From: CALBZG01 sp964486295
GTDB lineage: Bacteria; Bacillota; Clostridia; Peptostreptococcales; Anaerovoracaceae
Assembly (NCBI GenBank): GCA_964486295.1
Contig: CAZAMF010000009.1
Location: 1-64,000 of the forward strand
Reading direction: 5' to 3'
Length of the DNA stretch: 64,000 bases
The notes below the pieces were generated by a model, which saw only the letters and a program-made list of their open reading frames with translations, was not told the origin of the DNA and did no database searches. Position numbers and translations under genes: made by a program. This document shows, piece after piece, positions 8,235 to 17,207 of this stretch. Position 1 is the first letter of the stretch, and every line of letters starts with the position of its first letter.

Positions 8235-8328
8235 AAATGATTCTCCTTTTCATTTTTAAAAACCCCCAAAGCCATCGGTTCGTTCTTGGGTTTGGAGGTT
8301 TAAATTTGGAATGTTTATATTATATAAC

Positions 8329-9090
8329 TTATTGTGGTTTTTGCTTCACTTTTTCTGCTTTTTGTTCGGCTTTTTTGATAATTTTTTCTGCTTTGATCTC
8401 TGCTTTGCCCTTAGCCTTGCCAACCGTCTTTTCTTTCTGTTTTACGGCTTTTTCTTCAGCTTTTACGATGATTTTCTCTGTCTGTTTGTCTGCTTTTTGT
8501 TTTGCCTTAGTGACTATTTTTACTGCCTTCTCTTCCTTTTTGCCTTTTTCTATCAGTTCAGATGTTCTGGCGTCAGGCTTCCCCTCTTCCTTTTTCACTT
8601 TTTTCGGTTTTTTTGTTTTCTCCTCCAGGGAATCCGACGCTTTTGTCATTAGCTGATCGGCTTTCTTTTTGATAACTTTCGCCTTGTCTTGTGTTATATC
8701 AGCGGCTATCTCAGTTTTATTCAAGGCCTTGTTTATCAGTTTTTCAGTTTTTTTTCTGATAACTTTTGTCTTGTCGTCTGCGACATCAACTGCTTTATCC
8801 ATCAGTTTTTCAGTTTTTTTTCTGATAACTTTTGTCTTGTCGTCTGCGACATCAACTGCTTTATCCATCAGTTTTTCCGCTTTCTTTCTGATCTCTTTTG
8901 TCTTATCTTCAGCGACATCGGCTGCTTTATCTATCAGTTTTTCGGCTTTCTTTCTGATTTTTTTCGTTTTGTCGTCTGCAATGTCGACTGCTTTATCTTT
9001 AAGTTCTCCGGTTTTGCTGATCAGTTCTTCCGCTGCGTTTTCAGCTGTATCAAGCACTTCTTCAAGGTTTTTCTTTAATTTGCTACTCAT
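8329..9090 (-). CDS. Lys/Ala-rich protein with 22-residue LEA-like repeats
   Basis: About 253 residues from the ATG at 9090 (GGGAGGG seven bases upstream; an earlier in-frame ATG would lie inside that site). The protein is almost only K, A, E, D, V, I and T. Residues about 30-120 are four to five tandem 22-residue units of type DKAVDVADDKTKVIRKKTEKL, each two 11-mers, as in LEA group 3 or apolipoprotein amphipathic helices. The rest is irregular K/A/E helix. There is no signal peptide or membrane segment. A desiccation or osmotic-stress helix, or a nucleic-acid-binding basic helix, are both possible. At DNA level the units at about 8739-8890 are almost identical. Confidence 0.7.
   Translation of the reverse strand: MSSKLKKNLEEVLDTAENAAEELISKTGELKDKAVDIADDKTKKIRKKAEKLIDKAADVAEDKTKEIRKKAEKLMDKAVDVADDKTKVIRKKTEKLMDKAVDVADDKTKVIRKKTEKLINKALNKTEIAADITQDKAKVIKKKADQLMTKASDSLEEKTKKPKKVKKEEGKPDARTSELIEKGKKEEKAVKIVTKAKQKADKQTEKIIVKAEEKAVKQKEKTVGKAKGKAEIKAEKIIKKAEQKAEKVKQKPQ
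8739..8960 (-). repeat. 66-bp coding tandem repeat
   Basis: The sequence CTTTTGTCTTGTCGTC recurs exactly 66 bases apart (8763 and 8829), and the two units are nearly identical over their whole length. More diverged units flank them. The period equals 22 codons, so the repeat is in frame with the protein at 8329-9090 and copy-number change would keep the reading frame. Confidence 0.8.
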
Positions 9091-9220
9091 GCGAAGCCCT
9101 CCCATTTATTAACGATTCATAAATATAGATATAACTACCATTTTGGCTGACGTTATTTATAAAACACAATTTACCGATTAATTCTCTCCGACTAGAATTC
9201 AATGGTATTTCCGCTTCCAT
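9083..9220 (-). CDS. possible 45-residue leader ORF
   Basis: An ATG at 9220 with AAGGGTGA a few bases upstream opens a 45-codon frame ending in a TAG that overlaps the start of the repeat protein (the downstream ATG lies within ...CATGAGTAG). The product begins MEAEIPLNSSRREL and ends GRASHE, and is not recognised. The overlap would allow translational coupling. It could equally be chance, since it is short and has no homologue I know. Confidence 0.35.
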   Translation of the reverse strand: MEAEIPLNSSRRELIGKLCFINNVSQNGSYIYIYESLINGRASHE

Positions 9221-9317
9221 CGTATCACCCTTCTCATTCGTTTTTGCCTATTATCATACATGATACCCATTTTATTACTCTCAAACCAAAACCAAAGCCG
9301 AAAAGCATGATCAGTTA

Positions 9318-10127
9318 TTATCCGAAATTCCGGCCCAGCTGAAATTCCAGTTTTTTGGGGATTGGCTGATTATTGTCACTCATCACATACATATATAATT
9401 CTCTAACTGAAGTAGCGGTTGGTTGTACCGCATCGGCCAGGCAGTCAGCCAGATCACCGCTTACTTGCTCATATTCAGAGATCGGTTTCATGCTCATCAA
9501 AAGGCTGCTCAAACTTTTCTGACGCCCGGTCATATAAAAAATCAATTTTAAAGTGCTGTATTTCAATTTCCCGGGCGTTACAAGAATTTCGAGAAATCGC
9601 TTCATATCGCGGACCGCTTTCTCGATCTGCACGGCAGGGACGCCCGGGTAGAAGGCAGAAACCGTCACTGCATCGGCGGGTTCCAGAGCAAGGTGCCACG
9701 TGGGTTTAAAAGAAATAGGATCCAATCCGTCACGCAGCATCATCGTACGGTCGAACTCCTTTTCCAATTGATTGTGTGCTGCTTTGTCGGTCCCGGCCAC
9801 TTTTCTTACCAGGGGATGACATTCTCTGTCTAATATATAATGGCAATAGAATCCCAATAAATATGCGATAGCCGCTTCGCGGCTTCGGCTTTCCGGCAGT
9901 TTTTTTCTTGCGTTTTCGAAGAATAACGCCGCTTTTTGCTGATGAATATCATGCCCCAACTTCACCAGATGGTTCTTCCTTAATGGTTTATAATAGAACA
10001 AAAAGTCCGGGCCATGCAAGCCTGTCAGGAACATGGACGGATGCCTGTCAATGAGTTGTTTCATCTCATCGTCCAACTGTTTATAAACTTGTTTGCCAAA
10101 TGTGAAATGCGCATATGTGGTCGGCAT
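9318..10127 (-). CDS. zinc-dependent phospholipase C family protein
   Basis: About 269 residues from the ATG at 10127, chosen because AGGAGA lies six bases upstream; the longer frame would run into the next gene. MPTTYAHFTFGKQVY, FLTGLHGPDFLFYY, LGHDIHQQ and LGFYCHYILDRECHP carry the His and Asp residues typical of the zinc-dependent PLC-like family. No signal peptide is visible, so the protein is probably cytoplasmic. Its substrate is unknown. It follows the Fpg-like gene by about 20 bases and is likely co-transcribed with it. Confidence 0.8.
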   Translation of the reverse strand: MPTTYAHFTFGKQVYKQLDDEMKQLIDRHPSMFLTGLHGPDFLFYYKPLRKNHLVKLGHDIHQQKAALFFENARKKLPESRSREAAIAYLLGFYCHYILDRECHPLVRKVAGTDKAAHNQLEKEFDRTMMLRDGLDPISFKPTWHLALEPADAVTVSAFYPGVPAVQIEKAVRDMKRFLEILVTPGKLKYSTLKLIFYMTGRQKSLSSLLMSMKPISEYEQVSGDLADCLADAVQPTATSVRELYMYVMSDNNQPIPKKLEFQLGRNFG

Positions 10128-10147
10128 GGTTTTCTCCTTTTCACCTT

Positions 10148-10978
10148 TTATTTCTTCAGCGGCTGGCAAGTCGGGCAAAAATAAACGTTTCCGCCCATAT
10201 AGGCTTCCCGGATAATGGCACCGCCACATACCGGACAAGGTTCGCTGAGTTTCTTTTTTGACATCTTCGTTTCATATTGCCCTTCATTGCCAAAAAGATT
10301 TCTTTCCGTATCACGGCCCCCCTGCTTCGTCATGGTTGAGAGAGTGTTTTTTATGCTCAAAAAAAGCCTTGATTTATCTTCTTCGGTTAGCTTTTCAAGT
10401 TTGCTTTTGGGATGGATCCCCGCATTATATAATATGTCCTGCAGCACGCCGTTTCCGAGCCCCGGTATTCGCTGCTCCGTCGCCAGAAATGCTTTCGCGC
10501 TCATGGAAGGTTTAGCTCTGTCGATTAGCTCAGAGAAATATACCCGGTCGAACTGATCGGACATTGGATTTGGTTTCGCTTTGGCTATCAGGTAGTATTC
10601 ATTTTCGTTTTCGCCTTCCCGGTACACCCACAGACCGCCATACATGCTTATGGTGCATACGAGGGAGGAACCATCGGTAAATTCAATACGGAGTTGATGC
10701 TTTTCTGGCGTATTTTCATCCGCCTTGTAGTACCGTATATTAACACCGTCATTAAAAAGGATTATGGCATCGTCAGCCTCTATTTCTACAAATCCGGCAA
10801 CTGGGATGGATTTGCCGATTGCCTTGCCTTCCAACAATTCCTGATAGTGCTCAGGATCGCCGAAATAAAACGCGAATTTATGAGGAGAAGCATTTGCTTT
10901 CACGGTGCTGATGACTTTACCTCTGATCGTCCGGTTCAACTGATCGGCCATATTAATACTTTCAGGTATTTCAAGCAT
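10148..10978 (-). CDS. Fpg/Nei family DNA glycosylase-like protein with Leu at position 2
   Basis: 276 residues. AAGGAG eight bases upstream fixes the start at MLEIPE. The family removes oxidised bases and cuts abasic sites. The helix-two-turn-helix region (RIPGLGNGVLQDILYNAGIHP, about 165-190) and the C-terminal zinc finger (CPVC...CPTC, about 247-270) are intact. Family members normally begin MPELPE, where Pro2 is the Schiff-base nucleophile and Glu3 the acid. Here Glu3 is kept but Pro2 is Leu. Similar MIEIPE/MLEIPE forms occur in Firmicutes to my recollection. Catalysis may differ, or use another amine. Confidence 0.8.
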   Translation of the reverse strand: MLEIPESINMADQLNRTIRGKVISTVKANASPHKFAFYFGDPEHYQELLEGKAIGKSIPVAGFVEIEADDAIILFNDGVNIRYYKADENTPEKHQLRIEFTDGSSLVCTISMYGGLWVYREGENENEYYLIAKAKPNPMSDQFDRVYFSELIDRAKPSMSAKAFLATEQRIPGLGNGVLQDILYNAGIHPKSKLEKLTEEDKSRLFLSIKNTLSTMTKQGGRDTERNLFGNEGQYETKMSKKKLSEPCPVCGGAIIREAYMGGNVYFCPTCQPLKK

Positions 10979-11006
10979 GAAATTTGCTCCTTTTCATCTT
11001 CTGAGT

Positions 11007-11606
11007 TCATGTCCAGTTTGGGGTTGCGACCAGTTCGCTGGTCTCTCCATAAGAAACATTGAGGAGGTTGTCGGGCTTAAATTCTTTCACATCTGCTTTG
11101 TTGATATGAATGGGAGTATTATGCTTTGCGCCTACCATCGCGGAACATTCCATTGCTTCCAATGGCCCCATATTGTATTGTCCATCAATCGGGAAAAACG
11201 CATAATCGATATTTCTGCTCTTCAAACCTTCCATCGAGTCTAATGTTGATGTGTCCGATGCATGATAGACGGTAATGCCGTCAAAAGAAAGAATAAAGCC
11301 ACAAGTGCTCTTCAATGGATGATTGCAATTTGAAGCGGGTACTGGTTCAATTTTTACATCTTGGCACACAAAGGTATTATAGCTTCCATCATTATTGATG
11401 GCATCCTTTGCTCTGATGACCTTGCAGCCATCATTCTGTTTGCAAAGTCCGACCTGGTTGTGGTCCTGATGCTCGTGAGTGACCAGGATCAGATCCGCCT
11501 TTTCGCTATAATCACCCTTGTAATAAGGGTCAATATATATAACGGCACCCTCTTCCGTTTTGATTTTCATTGAAGCATGGCCAATAAATGTTAATACCTT
11601 TTTCAT
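11007..11606 (-). CDS. metallo-beta-lactamase fold hydrolase (UlaG-like)
   Basis: 199 residues, compact single-domain metallo-beta-lactamase fold. The zinc motif THEHQDH (about 44-50), a second-strand GITVYHASDTS (about 112-122) and a late His in HNTPIHIN (about 167) are visible. GAGGAGAGG lies just upstream of the ATG. Relatives are UlaG-like lactonases or phosphodiesterases; the substrate cannot be predicted. It lies 35 bases after rnr on the same strand and is probably read through from it. Confidence 0.82.
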   Translation of the reverse strand: MKKVLTFIGHASMKIKTEEGAVIYIDPYYKGDYSEKADLILVTHEHQDHNQVGLCKQNDGCKVIRAKDAINNDGSYNTFVCQDVKIEPVPASNCNHPLKSTCGFILSFDGITVYHASDTSTLDSMEGLKSRNIDYAFFPIDGQYNMGPLEAMECSAMVGAKHNTPIHINKADVKEFKPDNLLNVSYGETSELVATPNWT

Positions 11607-11640
11607 ATATTCCTCTCCTCAAATGCCAATAAGCAACCCT

Positions 11641-13644
11641 CTACCGGCGTTTATTCTTCTCATTTTCATATATGATAAAATTAACTTCACGATTCTGCAT
11701 ATCCACAGAATGGACTTTTATTGTGATTTTATCGCCCAAAGTAAAAATACGATGGGTCCTTCTGCCGATCAGGCGATATTTATCTGCTTCATAATCATAA
11801 TAGTCGTCGTGCAGCGAGTCCACACGGACCATCCCTTCGATGGTGTTTTCGATTTCGACGAAGAATCCGAATGCGGCGACCCCGTTGATGACTCCTTCGT
11901 AGATCTCCCCGACATGGTAGGACATATACTCCGCTTTTTTCAGACGCTCAACTTCCCTCTCAAGCTCCTGAGCCTGGCGCTCCGTTGCTGATGAGATTTC
12001 CGCAGCGATTGCAGTCCGTCGTTTTAAGCTTTTAACTCTCCTCTCATCAATTCCGCCATGGATTGTCTCCTTGATGATCCGGTGAATGATCAGGTCAGGA
12101 TACCGGCGTATCGGTGAAGTAAAGTGGCAGTAATACTTCACGCCCAGACCAAAATGCCCGGCGCATTCCGTTCCATAAAAGGCTTTTTTCATTGATCGGA
12201 GCATTACAGTGTTGACAACGTGTTCCTCGGGTTTCCCTTCCACTTTACTCAGGACTTCATTCAGCGCCTTTGGATGTACACTCTCTGTGCTTCCTTTCAG
12301 TTGGATGTTGAAGCTTCTTAAAAACCTCTTGAATTCCTCCATTTTTTCAAGGGAAGGGGCCTCATGGATCCTATATACGAAAGGGGTTTCCATCCAATAA
12401 AAATGTTCCGCTATGGTTTCGTTGGCAATCAGCATGAATTCTTCGATCATTTTGTTAGCCACTCGCCTTTCGGCGGTTACGATGGTTTCCGGAACTCCGA
12501 ATTCGTTCAGCGTGATGTATGCTTCATCAAACTCGAAGTCCAGACTGCCTCTTGCCTGTCTGGATTTTCTGAGTATCCCGGCAAGTTCCTCCATAACAAT
12601 TAGATATGGAACTATTTCAAAATATTTCGATTTCAGTCCCTCATCATCTTTTTCCAGCATATCTGAAACATCATCATATACCATGCGGGCCTTTGAATGG
12701 ATAATGCTCTCATAGATTTCATGGGACACTACTTTGCCCTTCTCATCGATTTCCATATCGATGGACAATGTCAGCCTGTCATCTTTAGGATTTAAGCTGC
12801 ATATTCCGTTGGATAGTTCCTTTGGGAGCATCGGTATTACCTGATCGATCAGGTATACGCTGGTGCCCCGATTTAACGCCTCCTTATCCAGATGGCTGCC
12901 CTCTTCCACATAGTGGCTGACATCCGCGATGTGCACGCCCAAGAAATAATTGCCGTTTTCCAAACGGACAACGGAAACGGCATCATCGAGGTCTTTAGCA
13001 TCCGCTCCGTCAATGGTAATGATCGTTTGCGCCCTTAAATCCCGCCGTCCCGTAAGCAGTTCATCCGTAATCTCCTGCTGAGCGGATCGTTCCGCTTCGG
13101 CCTGGACTTTTCTCGGGAACTCCTGTACTAGATTGTACTGTCTGATGAGCGCTTTGATGTCACCTCCGGCTTCTCCGAAACGGCTGATGACCTCTTTGAT
13201 CTTTCCTTCCGCACAGTTGTCACGATCCGGATATTTAATGATTTCAACGACGACTTTATCTCCTTGATGCGCATCATTGAAATTTTTCCCTGATACAAAA
13301 ATGTCTTCGCTGATTCTCCGGTCATCAGGGATCACGAATCCGAACCTCCTATTCTTTTCGAAAGTTCCTACGACTTCGGTCACTGCGCGTTTCAAGATTT
13401 TAACAATAACGCCTTCCCGGGCGCGGGACGTCTCTGCCGGAGATACCAGCCTGACTTCTACCAGATCCCCGTGCATAGCTCCTTTGATGGCGGGAGGTGG
13501 AATGAAGATGTCGCCGTTTTTATCCGTTTCAGGTACCACAAATCCGAATTCTTTCCGATGTTTTGATAGTGTACCCCGCACAAATTCCTCACCGGAGCTT
13601 TTTCGAGGGACTCTATCCCTAAATGTTTTGTTTTTTCTAACCAT
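11641..13644 (-). CDS. rnr: ribonuclease R
   Basis: 667 residues from the ATG at 13644 (GAAGG about nine bases upstream); a longer frame exists but has no site. RNase R is a processive 3'-5' exoribonuclease. Two OB or cold-shock domains (about 20-85 and 95-160) precede the RNB domain with the acidic catalytic motif DGADAKDLDDA (about 222-232), followed by an S1 domain (YEGVINGVAAFGFFVEI) and a short basic tail. The N-terminal helix-turn-helix region of enterobacterial RNase R is absent, as usual in Firmicutes. In many Firmicutes rnr lies with secG and smpB; neither is here. Confidence 0.93.
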   Translation of the reverse strand: MVRKNKTFRDRVPRKSSGEEFVRGTLSKHRKEFGFVVPETDKNGDIFIPPPAIKGAMHGDLVEVRLVSPAETSRAREGVIVKILKRAVTEVVGTFEKNRRFGFVIPDDRRISEDIFVSGKNFNDAHQGDKVVVEIIKYPDRDNCAEGKIKEVISRFGEAGGDIKALIRQYNLVQEFPRKVQAEAERSAQQEITDELLTGRRDLRAQTIITIDGADAKDLDDAVSVVRLENGNYFLGVHIADVSHYVEEGSHLDKEALNRGTSVYLIDQVIPMLPKELSNGICSLNPKDDRLTLSIDMEIDEKGKVVSHEIYESIIHSKARMVYDDVSDMLEKDDEGLKSKYFEIVPYLIVMEELAGILRKSRQARGSLDFEFDEAYITLNEFGVPETIVTAERRVANKMIEEFMLIANETIAEHFYWMETPFVYRIHEAPSLEKMEEFKRFLRSFNIQLKGSTESVHPKALNEVLSKVEGKPEEHVVNTVMLRSMKKAFYGTECAGHFGLGVKYYCHFTSPIRRYPDLIIHRIIKETIHGGIDERRVKSLKRRTAIAAEISSATERQAQELEREVERLKKAEYMSYHVGEIYEGVINGVAAFGFFVEIENTIEGMVRVDSLHDDYYDYEADKYRLIGRRTHRIFTLGDKITIKVHSVDMQNREVNFIIYENEKNKRR

Positions 13645-13744
13645 ATTTATCAGCCTTCTCACATTTAATATTGTTGACCTGCCATTTCTTACTGTTTTAC
13701 TTATACCCCATAAATGCATCCTCTACAGTTTTCCTTCGAACAAT

Positions 13745-13777
13745 TAAAAAATGCCGGTATTTTTCTTCCGGCATTAT
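13745..13777 (-). terminator. intrinsic terminator after nudC
   Basis: On the minus strand AATGCCGG and CCGGCATT pair around a ten-base loop and are followed by TTTTTAA. It lies between the nudC stop (13842) and rnr, separating the two transcripts. Confidence 0.8.
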
Positions 13778-13841
13778 CGTTGATAGTATGTAACATTGCG
13801 CTATGATTGTTCGTTCCTTGAAATTCGGGTTCGATCCACTT

Positions 13842-14684
13842 TTACAGTTTGGCGGTACCGGTTCTGAACGCTTCGATCATCTCCCCGGTCAGGCTTATTT
13901 TTAACTCTTCCGGCGGTATCTCTTCCCGGTCCATCCAAACTCCGATAGCCAGTTCGTTTTCATCAATGGTGATCACGTCACTGCCGTCAAGTTCCGCGTA
14001 AAACCCGGCAAGGAGCGTATCGGTAAATGGCCATGGTTGGCTTTTGTAGAACTTCAGATTTTTAACTCTGAGCCCGACTTCTTCCGCCACTTCTCTGTGC
14101 ACAGTCTGCTCCAGGCTTTCTCCTATTTCTGCGAATCCCGCAATCAACGCATATCTTGTATATTCACGCCCGGCATATTTGGTGAGCAGGAGTCGTTTGC
14201 CGTCATGAACAGCCACGATCACACAAGGGGATATAGTCGGATAGGCCTGAAATCCGCAGGTCTCGCAATATAGCATCCGCTCGTTTTCTGAGCGTTTCAT
14301 AAAGCCGCCGCATTTACTGCAATAGCGATGATTTTCATACCATCGGTTCAACTGCCATCCAACCGCTCCGGCAAAGGATCGCCAGTATTTTGGTTCTGTC
14401 CTGAATCGCGAGGTGTTCACGTAAGACCACCCTTCCACTGAATCGAGCCCCTTCTCGTCTATTAGGTAGTAATTAATATCATCTACAGAAAAAAGAAATT
14501 GTGCGTCATTTATCAAATGCGGGAACTCTCGATAGAAATCAGAAAAAGAAGGATACCATAATTTGTCCTTATCCTCTCTGATCAGCACTGTATCTCCTTC
14601 ATATGAAAGGAAAAGGTCTTTTGACTCGGCCGGCTTGTTTATGAAATGGTTGTCGAATATTCTCGGTTCTATATCTTGGATCAT
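13842..14684 (-). CDS. nudC: NAD(+) diphosphatase / NADH pyrophosphatase
   Basis: 280 residues, normal for NudC, which hydrolyses NAD(H) and can remove NAD caps from RNA. A zinc ribbon (CSKCGGF...CETCGF) lies at about 120-140. The Nudix box GFAEIGESLEQTVHREVAEE starts near 176, and the NudC-specific array SQPWPF follows near 212. AGAGGT seven bases upstream supports the start. Confidence 0.93.
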   Translation of the reverse strand: MIQDIEPRIFDNHFINKPAESKDLFLSYEGDTVLIREDKDKLWYPSFSDFYREFPHLINDAQFLFSVDDINYYLIDEKGLDSVEGWSYVNTSRFRTEPKYWRSFAGAVGWQLNRWYENHRYCSKCGGFMKRSENERMLYCETCGFQAYPTISPCVIVAVHDGKRLLLTKYAGREYTRYALIAGFAEIGESLEQTVHREVAEEVGLRVKNLKFYKSQPWPFTDTLLAGFYAELDGSDVITIDENELAIGVWMDREEIPPEELKISLTGEMIEAFRTGTAKL

Positions 14685-14724
14685 TTTTTTACCTCTTCTC
14701 AGTTGTCTGATACAAATGGATTGA

Positions 14725-15618
14725 TCACGTTTTCGGACTTCTGTTCATCAGGTTGAGCCAGATGATTGCTGTAATAATCAAAACGCCGCCCAAAGTTGAT
14801 CTCAATGAAAGCACATCTCCCATCAGAACGATTCCCGTAATATAGGCGATCATCGGTTCGGAAGTGTTGATCAGGGCAGCATTCCCGCTGCCGATATGCT
14901 TGACAGCAATGATAAAGCAGATGCCGGCTATGAATGTTGATACAATACCGATATACAAAGCAATTACCCATTGATCGAATCCAAGCGGCAAAAAAGGCTG
15001 ACCGCCAAAAAAACATCGAACAATATTAAAAAGGCAAGGCGGGATCAGGGTATATGCTGTGACGATTTCGGGCATGGTTTTCCGGGTATTTTTTTCGCCG
15101 ATTCCAATTGTATAAAAGGAATAACAAAATGCCGCCAGACAAGCGAAAATGATCCCAAGTACACGAAGTGAGCCAGTTTCTTCAGGCACTGATACAATGG
15201 CGAAAACACCAATTGATGCCAGCAGCACGCACCCCAGCATATTAATATTAAGTTTTTCCCGTCCGATCACAATTTCTATAATAACGACCAGGACAACATA
15301 TAGGTTAATAAGTAGTGATGCGATCGCACCGGGTACGTATTTGTAGCTCTCAAAAGCGAGAGTGCTGGCACCTACCATCAACGCCCCTAAAAAGAGTAAA
15401 AAGACAATATTTCTCAAAGGAAGACTATACGGAAGTTTCTTATAAAATACGTATATCCATATCAATAAAACGGCAACCATAAACCTGAACGCCAACACTG
15501 TTTCGGCAGACATACCTGCTTGATATCCGAGCTGAGTAACTATGGGCAACGTGCCATAACCAAAGCTGGCAATCAGCACAAGGATCAGCCCCCACTTTTT
15601 CTTGTCATTCAGTTTCAT
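14725..15618 (-). CDS. EamA/DMT family transporter
   Basis: 297 residues with ten predicted hydrophobic helices arranged as two EamA repeats (about 10-145 and 160-292), the standard drug/metabolite transporter design. The conserved LALIGALLWG-type start is seen as LVLIASFGYGTLPIVTQLGY. AAGGAG is 14 bases upstream, rather far. The substrate is unknown. Neighbours are nudC downstream and the LCP gene upstream. Confidence 0.88.
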   Translation of the reverse strand: MKLNDKKKWGLILVLIASFGYGTLPIVTQLGYQAGMSAETVLAFRFMVAVLLIWIYVFYKKLPYSLPLRNIVFLLFLGALMVGASTLAFESYKYVPGAIASLLINLYVVLVVIIEIVIGREKLNINMLGCVLLASIGVFAIVSVPEETGSLRVLGIIFACLAAFCYSFYTIGIGEKNTRKTMPEIVTAYTLIPPCLFNIVRCFFGGQPFLPLGFDQWVIALYIGIVSTFIAGICFIIAVKHIGSGNAALINTSEPMIAYITGIVLMGDVLSLRSTLGGVLIITAIIWLNLMNRSPKT

Positions 15619-15691
15619 AAATTTGCCAATATCTCCTTAATGATCACGATTTTTGATCTGCAGTTTCAAGATGAAAGTCGGATTTATTAAT

Positions 15692-16777
15692 TTATTTTCC
15701 TTCATATATAAGGCCCTGCATCTCAGCAATATTTTTGGAGAAATCAATGCCGATCACTGACTTCCCATCAATATTCAGGTATGAATACGTCCCTTTTAAC
15801 GGAATCATCAGCTGTTCCTGACTATAATCCTGATAAGTTGGCAGTGATAAGATAAGAGAAAATAGTTCGCCTTTTGTCAGGTTCGTTGTCAAATGAGGCA
15901 GGGTCAAATTCAGCAATTTATTAATTTCTATTAGATTTAGATCTTTAACCTTAGTAAAAATTTGTTCCAGTACTATTCTCTGTTTAGCGGTTCTGTCGAA
16001 ATCAGATCCGACATACCGGTTGCGAACATATCCCAAAGCCTGCTTCCCATTTAGTAATAGGGTACCGGTGTTTTTCAGGATGTCTTTTTCTCGTGGCTGA
16101 TCTATCAGTTGGTTTAATTCTTTAACAGAATCATTAATGATCGGAAGATCTTCTTCCGTCACGACTACGGTGACTCCTCCAAGCATATCGACTACTTCAA
16201 TAAAGGAATAAAAATCAAATAAAACGTAGCGATCTATCTTAATCTTGAAGTTCTGCTCGATGGTTTCCATCAGCAGGTTTGCGCCGCCATATAAATAGGC
16301 TGTGTTGATCCGGTTGTTATTTTTCCCGGGGATTTGAAGATAGATATCTCTCAGCAAAGACGTTGTAACAATCTTTTCGGACTTTTCATTGATCGATTCG
16401 ATAATGATGGTATCGGCTCGTCCCGGCTTGGCCGAATGTCTGGAATCGGTTCCTATGATAAGCACATTCAGCACATTATCATCTTTTCTAATTGGGGTGC
16501 TGTTCTCTTCCATGTTCTTTCTGATTGCATTTTCCAGCGCCGCCACTGCAGCTGCAGAAGTCTCAATATTTCCGGGTTGTTGGTTATCATCCTCCTCTGC
16601 TGTGGTCTGATCTGACTGTTCTGAGATGTTCCCGGATGTCGATTCAAAATTTATTTTACTGATGTAATTATGCAATAACAAAAAACCTGCAGCAAAAAAA
16701 ATCAGCAGCAGTGACGCTAGTATGATAAGAGTGGTTTTAATTGCTTCCTTTTTTTCTTTCTGATTTTTTTTGTTCAT
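15692..16777 (-). CDS. LytR-CpsA-Psr (LCP) family protein
   Basis: About 361 residues from the ATG at 16777 (GGGA upstream). A single membrane helix at about 15-40 is followed by a Ser/Glu-rich linker and an extracellular LCP domain with NVLIIGTDSR, RADTIIIESI, SLLRDIYLQIPG and KINR-like RINTAYLYGG motifs. LCP enzymes move undecaprenyl-linked polymers onto peptidoglycan. In this window that would fit the two phosphoglycosyl transferases, UppP and the DUF368 protein, but they are not adjacent. It follows the small membrane protein gene at 16831 on the same strand. Confidence 0.9.
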   Translation of the reverse strand: MNKKNQKEKKEAIKTTLIILASLLLIFFAAGFLLLHNYISKINFESTSGNISEQSDQTTAEEDDNQQPGNIETSAAAVAALENAIRKNMEENSTPIRKDDNVLNVLIIGTDSRHSAKPGRADTIIIESINEKSEKIVTTSLLRDIYLQIPGKNNNRINTAYLYGGANLLMETIEQNFKIKIDRYVLFDFYSFIEVVDMLGGVTVVVTEEDLPIINDSVKELNQLIDQPREKDILKNTGTLLLNGKQALGYVRNRYVGSDFDRTAKQRIVLEQIFTKVKDLNLIEINKLLNLTLPHLTTNLTKGELFSLILSLPTYQDYSQEQLMIPLKGTYSYLNIDGKSVIGIDFSKNIAEMQGLIYEGK

Positions 16778-16830
16778 CTTTGTTCCCAATCTCTAAAATA
16801 TTGGATGCTTATTGTTTTCATAATGAAATA

Positions 16831-17187
16831 TCATGGGGCTTTAGGGTTCCTCCTGCTCTTGATTTTGCCTCCTCCATAAGATCCCAGGCATGATAAGGCA
16901 AGTAACAATATCATGTAAACAGGATACGCCGGATTGAACTCAGATCTCAAGTATAAAATCAGCATCAGTATACCCGGTATGCAAAGCAGCAAGCCCCATA
17001 GCCATGAATACTTCGGTAGAAAAAATCCCAGCGATGCGCCTAAAATAACATAAATTATTAATATTACAGCGATTGTCATCATGCGCTCGGCGAATCCCCC
17101 ATCGGAAAAAACCGAATTGAATACGCCGAAGAACCCAAGAATGATTCCCGCTGCCAATGATACAACTGTCCCGATCAGATACTTCAT
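16831..17187 (-). CDS. four-helix membrane protein, unknown
   Basis: About 118 residues from the ATG at 17187, which has AAAGG seven bases upstream. An in-frame ATG at 17211 would overlap the epimerase stop by ATGA. Four hydrophobic helices and a basic tail (KIKSRRNPKAP) are visible; no family is recognised. It is translationally close to the epimerase gene upstream and is followed by the LCP gene, suggesting a small envelope operon. Confidence 0.65.
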   Translation of the reverse strand: MKYLIGTVVSLAAGIILGFFGVFNSVFSDGGFAERMMTIAVILIIYVILGASLGFFLPKYSWLWGLLLCIPGILMLILYLRSEFNPAYPVYMILLLALSCLGSYGGGKIKSRRNPKAP

Positions 17188-17207
17188 GGTAATGCCTTTA
17201 TCCTTCA

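Noticed and set aside
8669..9000. CRISPR-like or intergenic tandem repeat
   Set aside because: The 66-base period is in frame with a 22-residue protein repeat, there are no unique spacers, and no cas genes are near.
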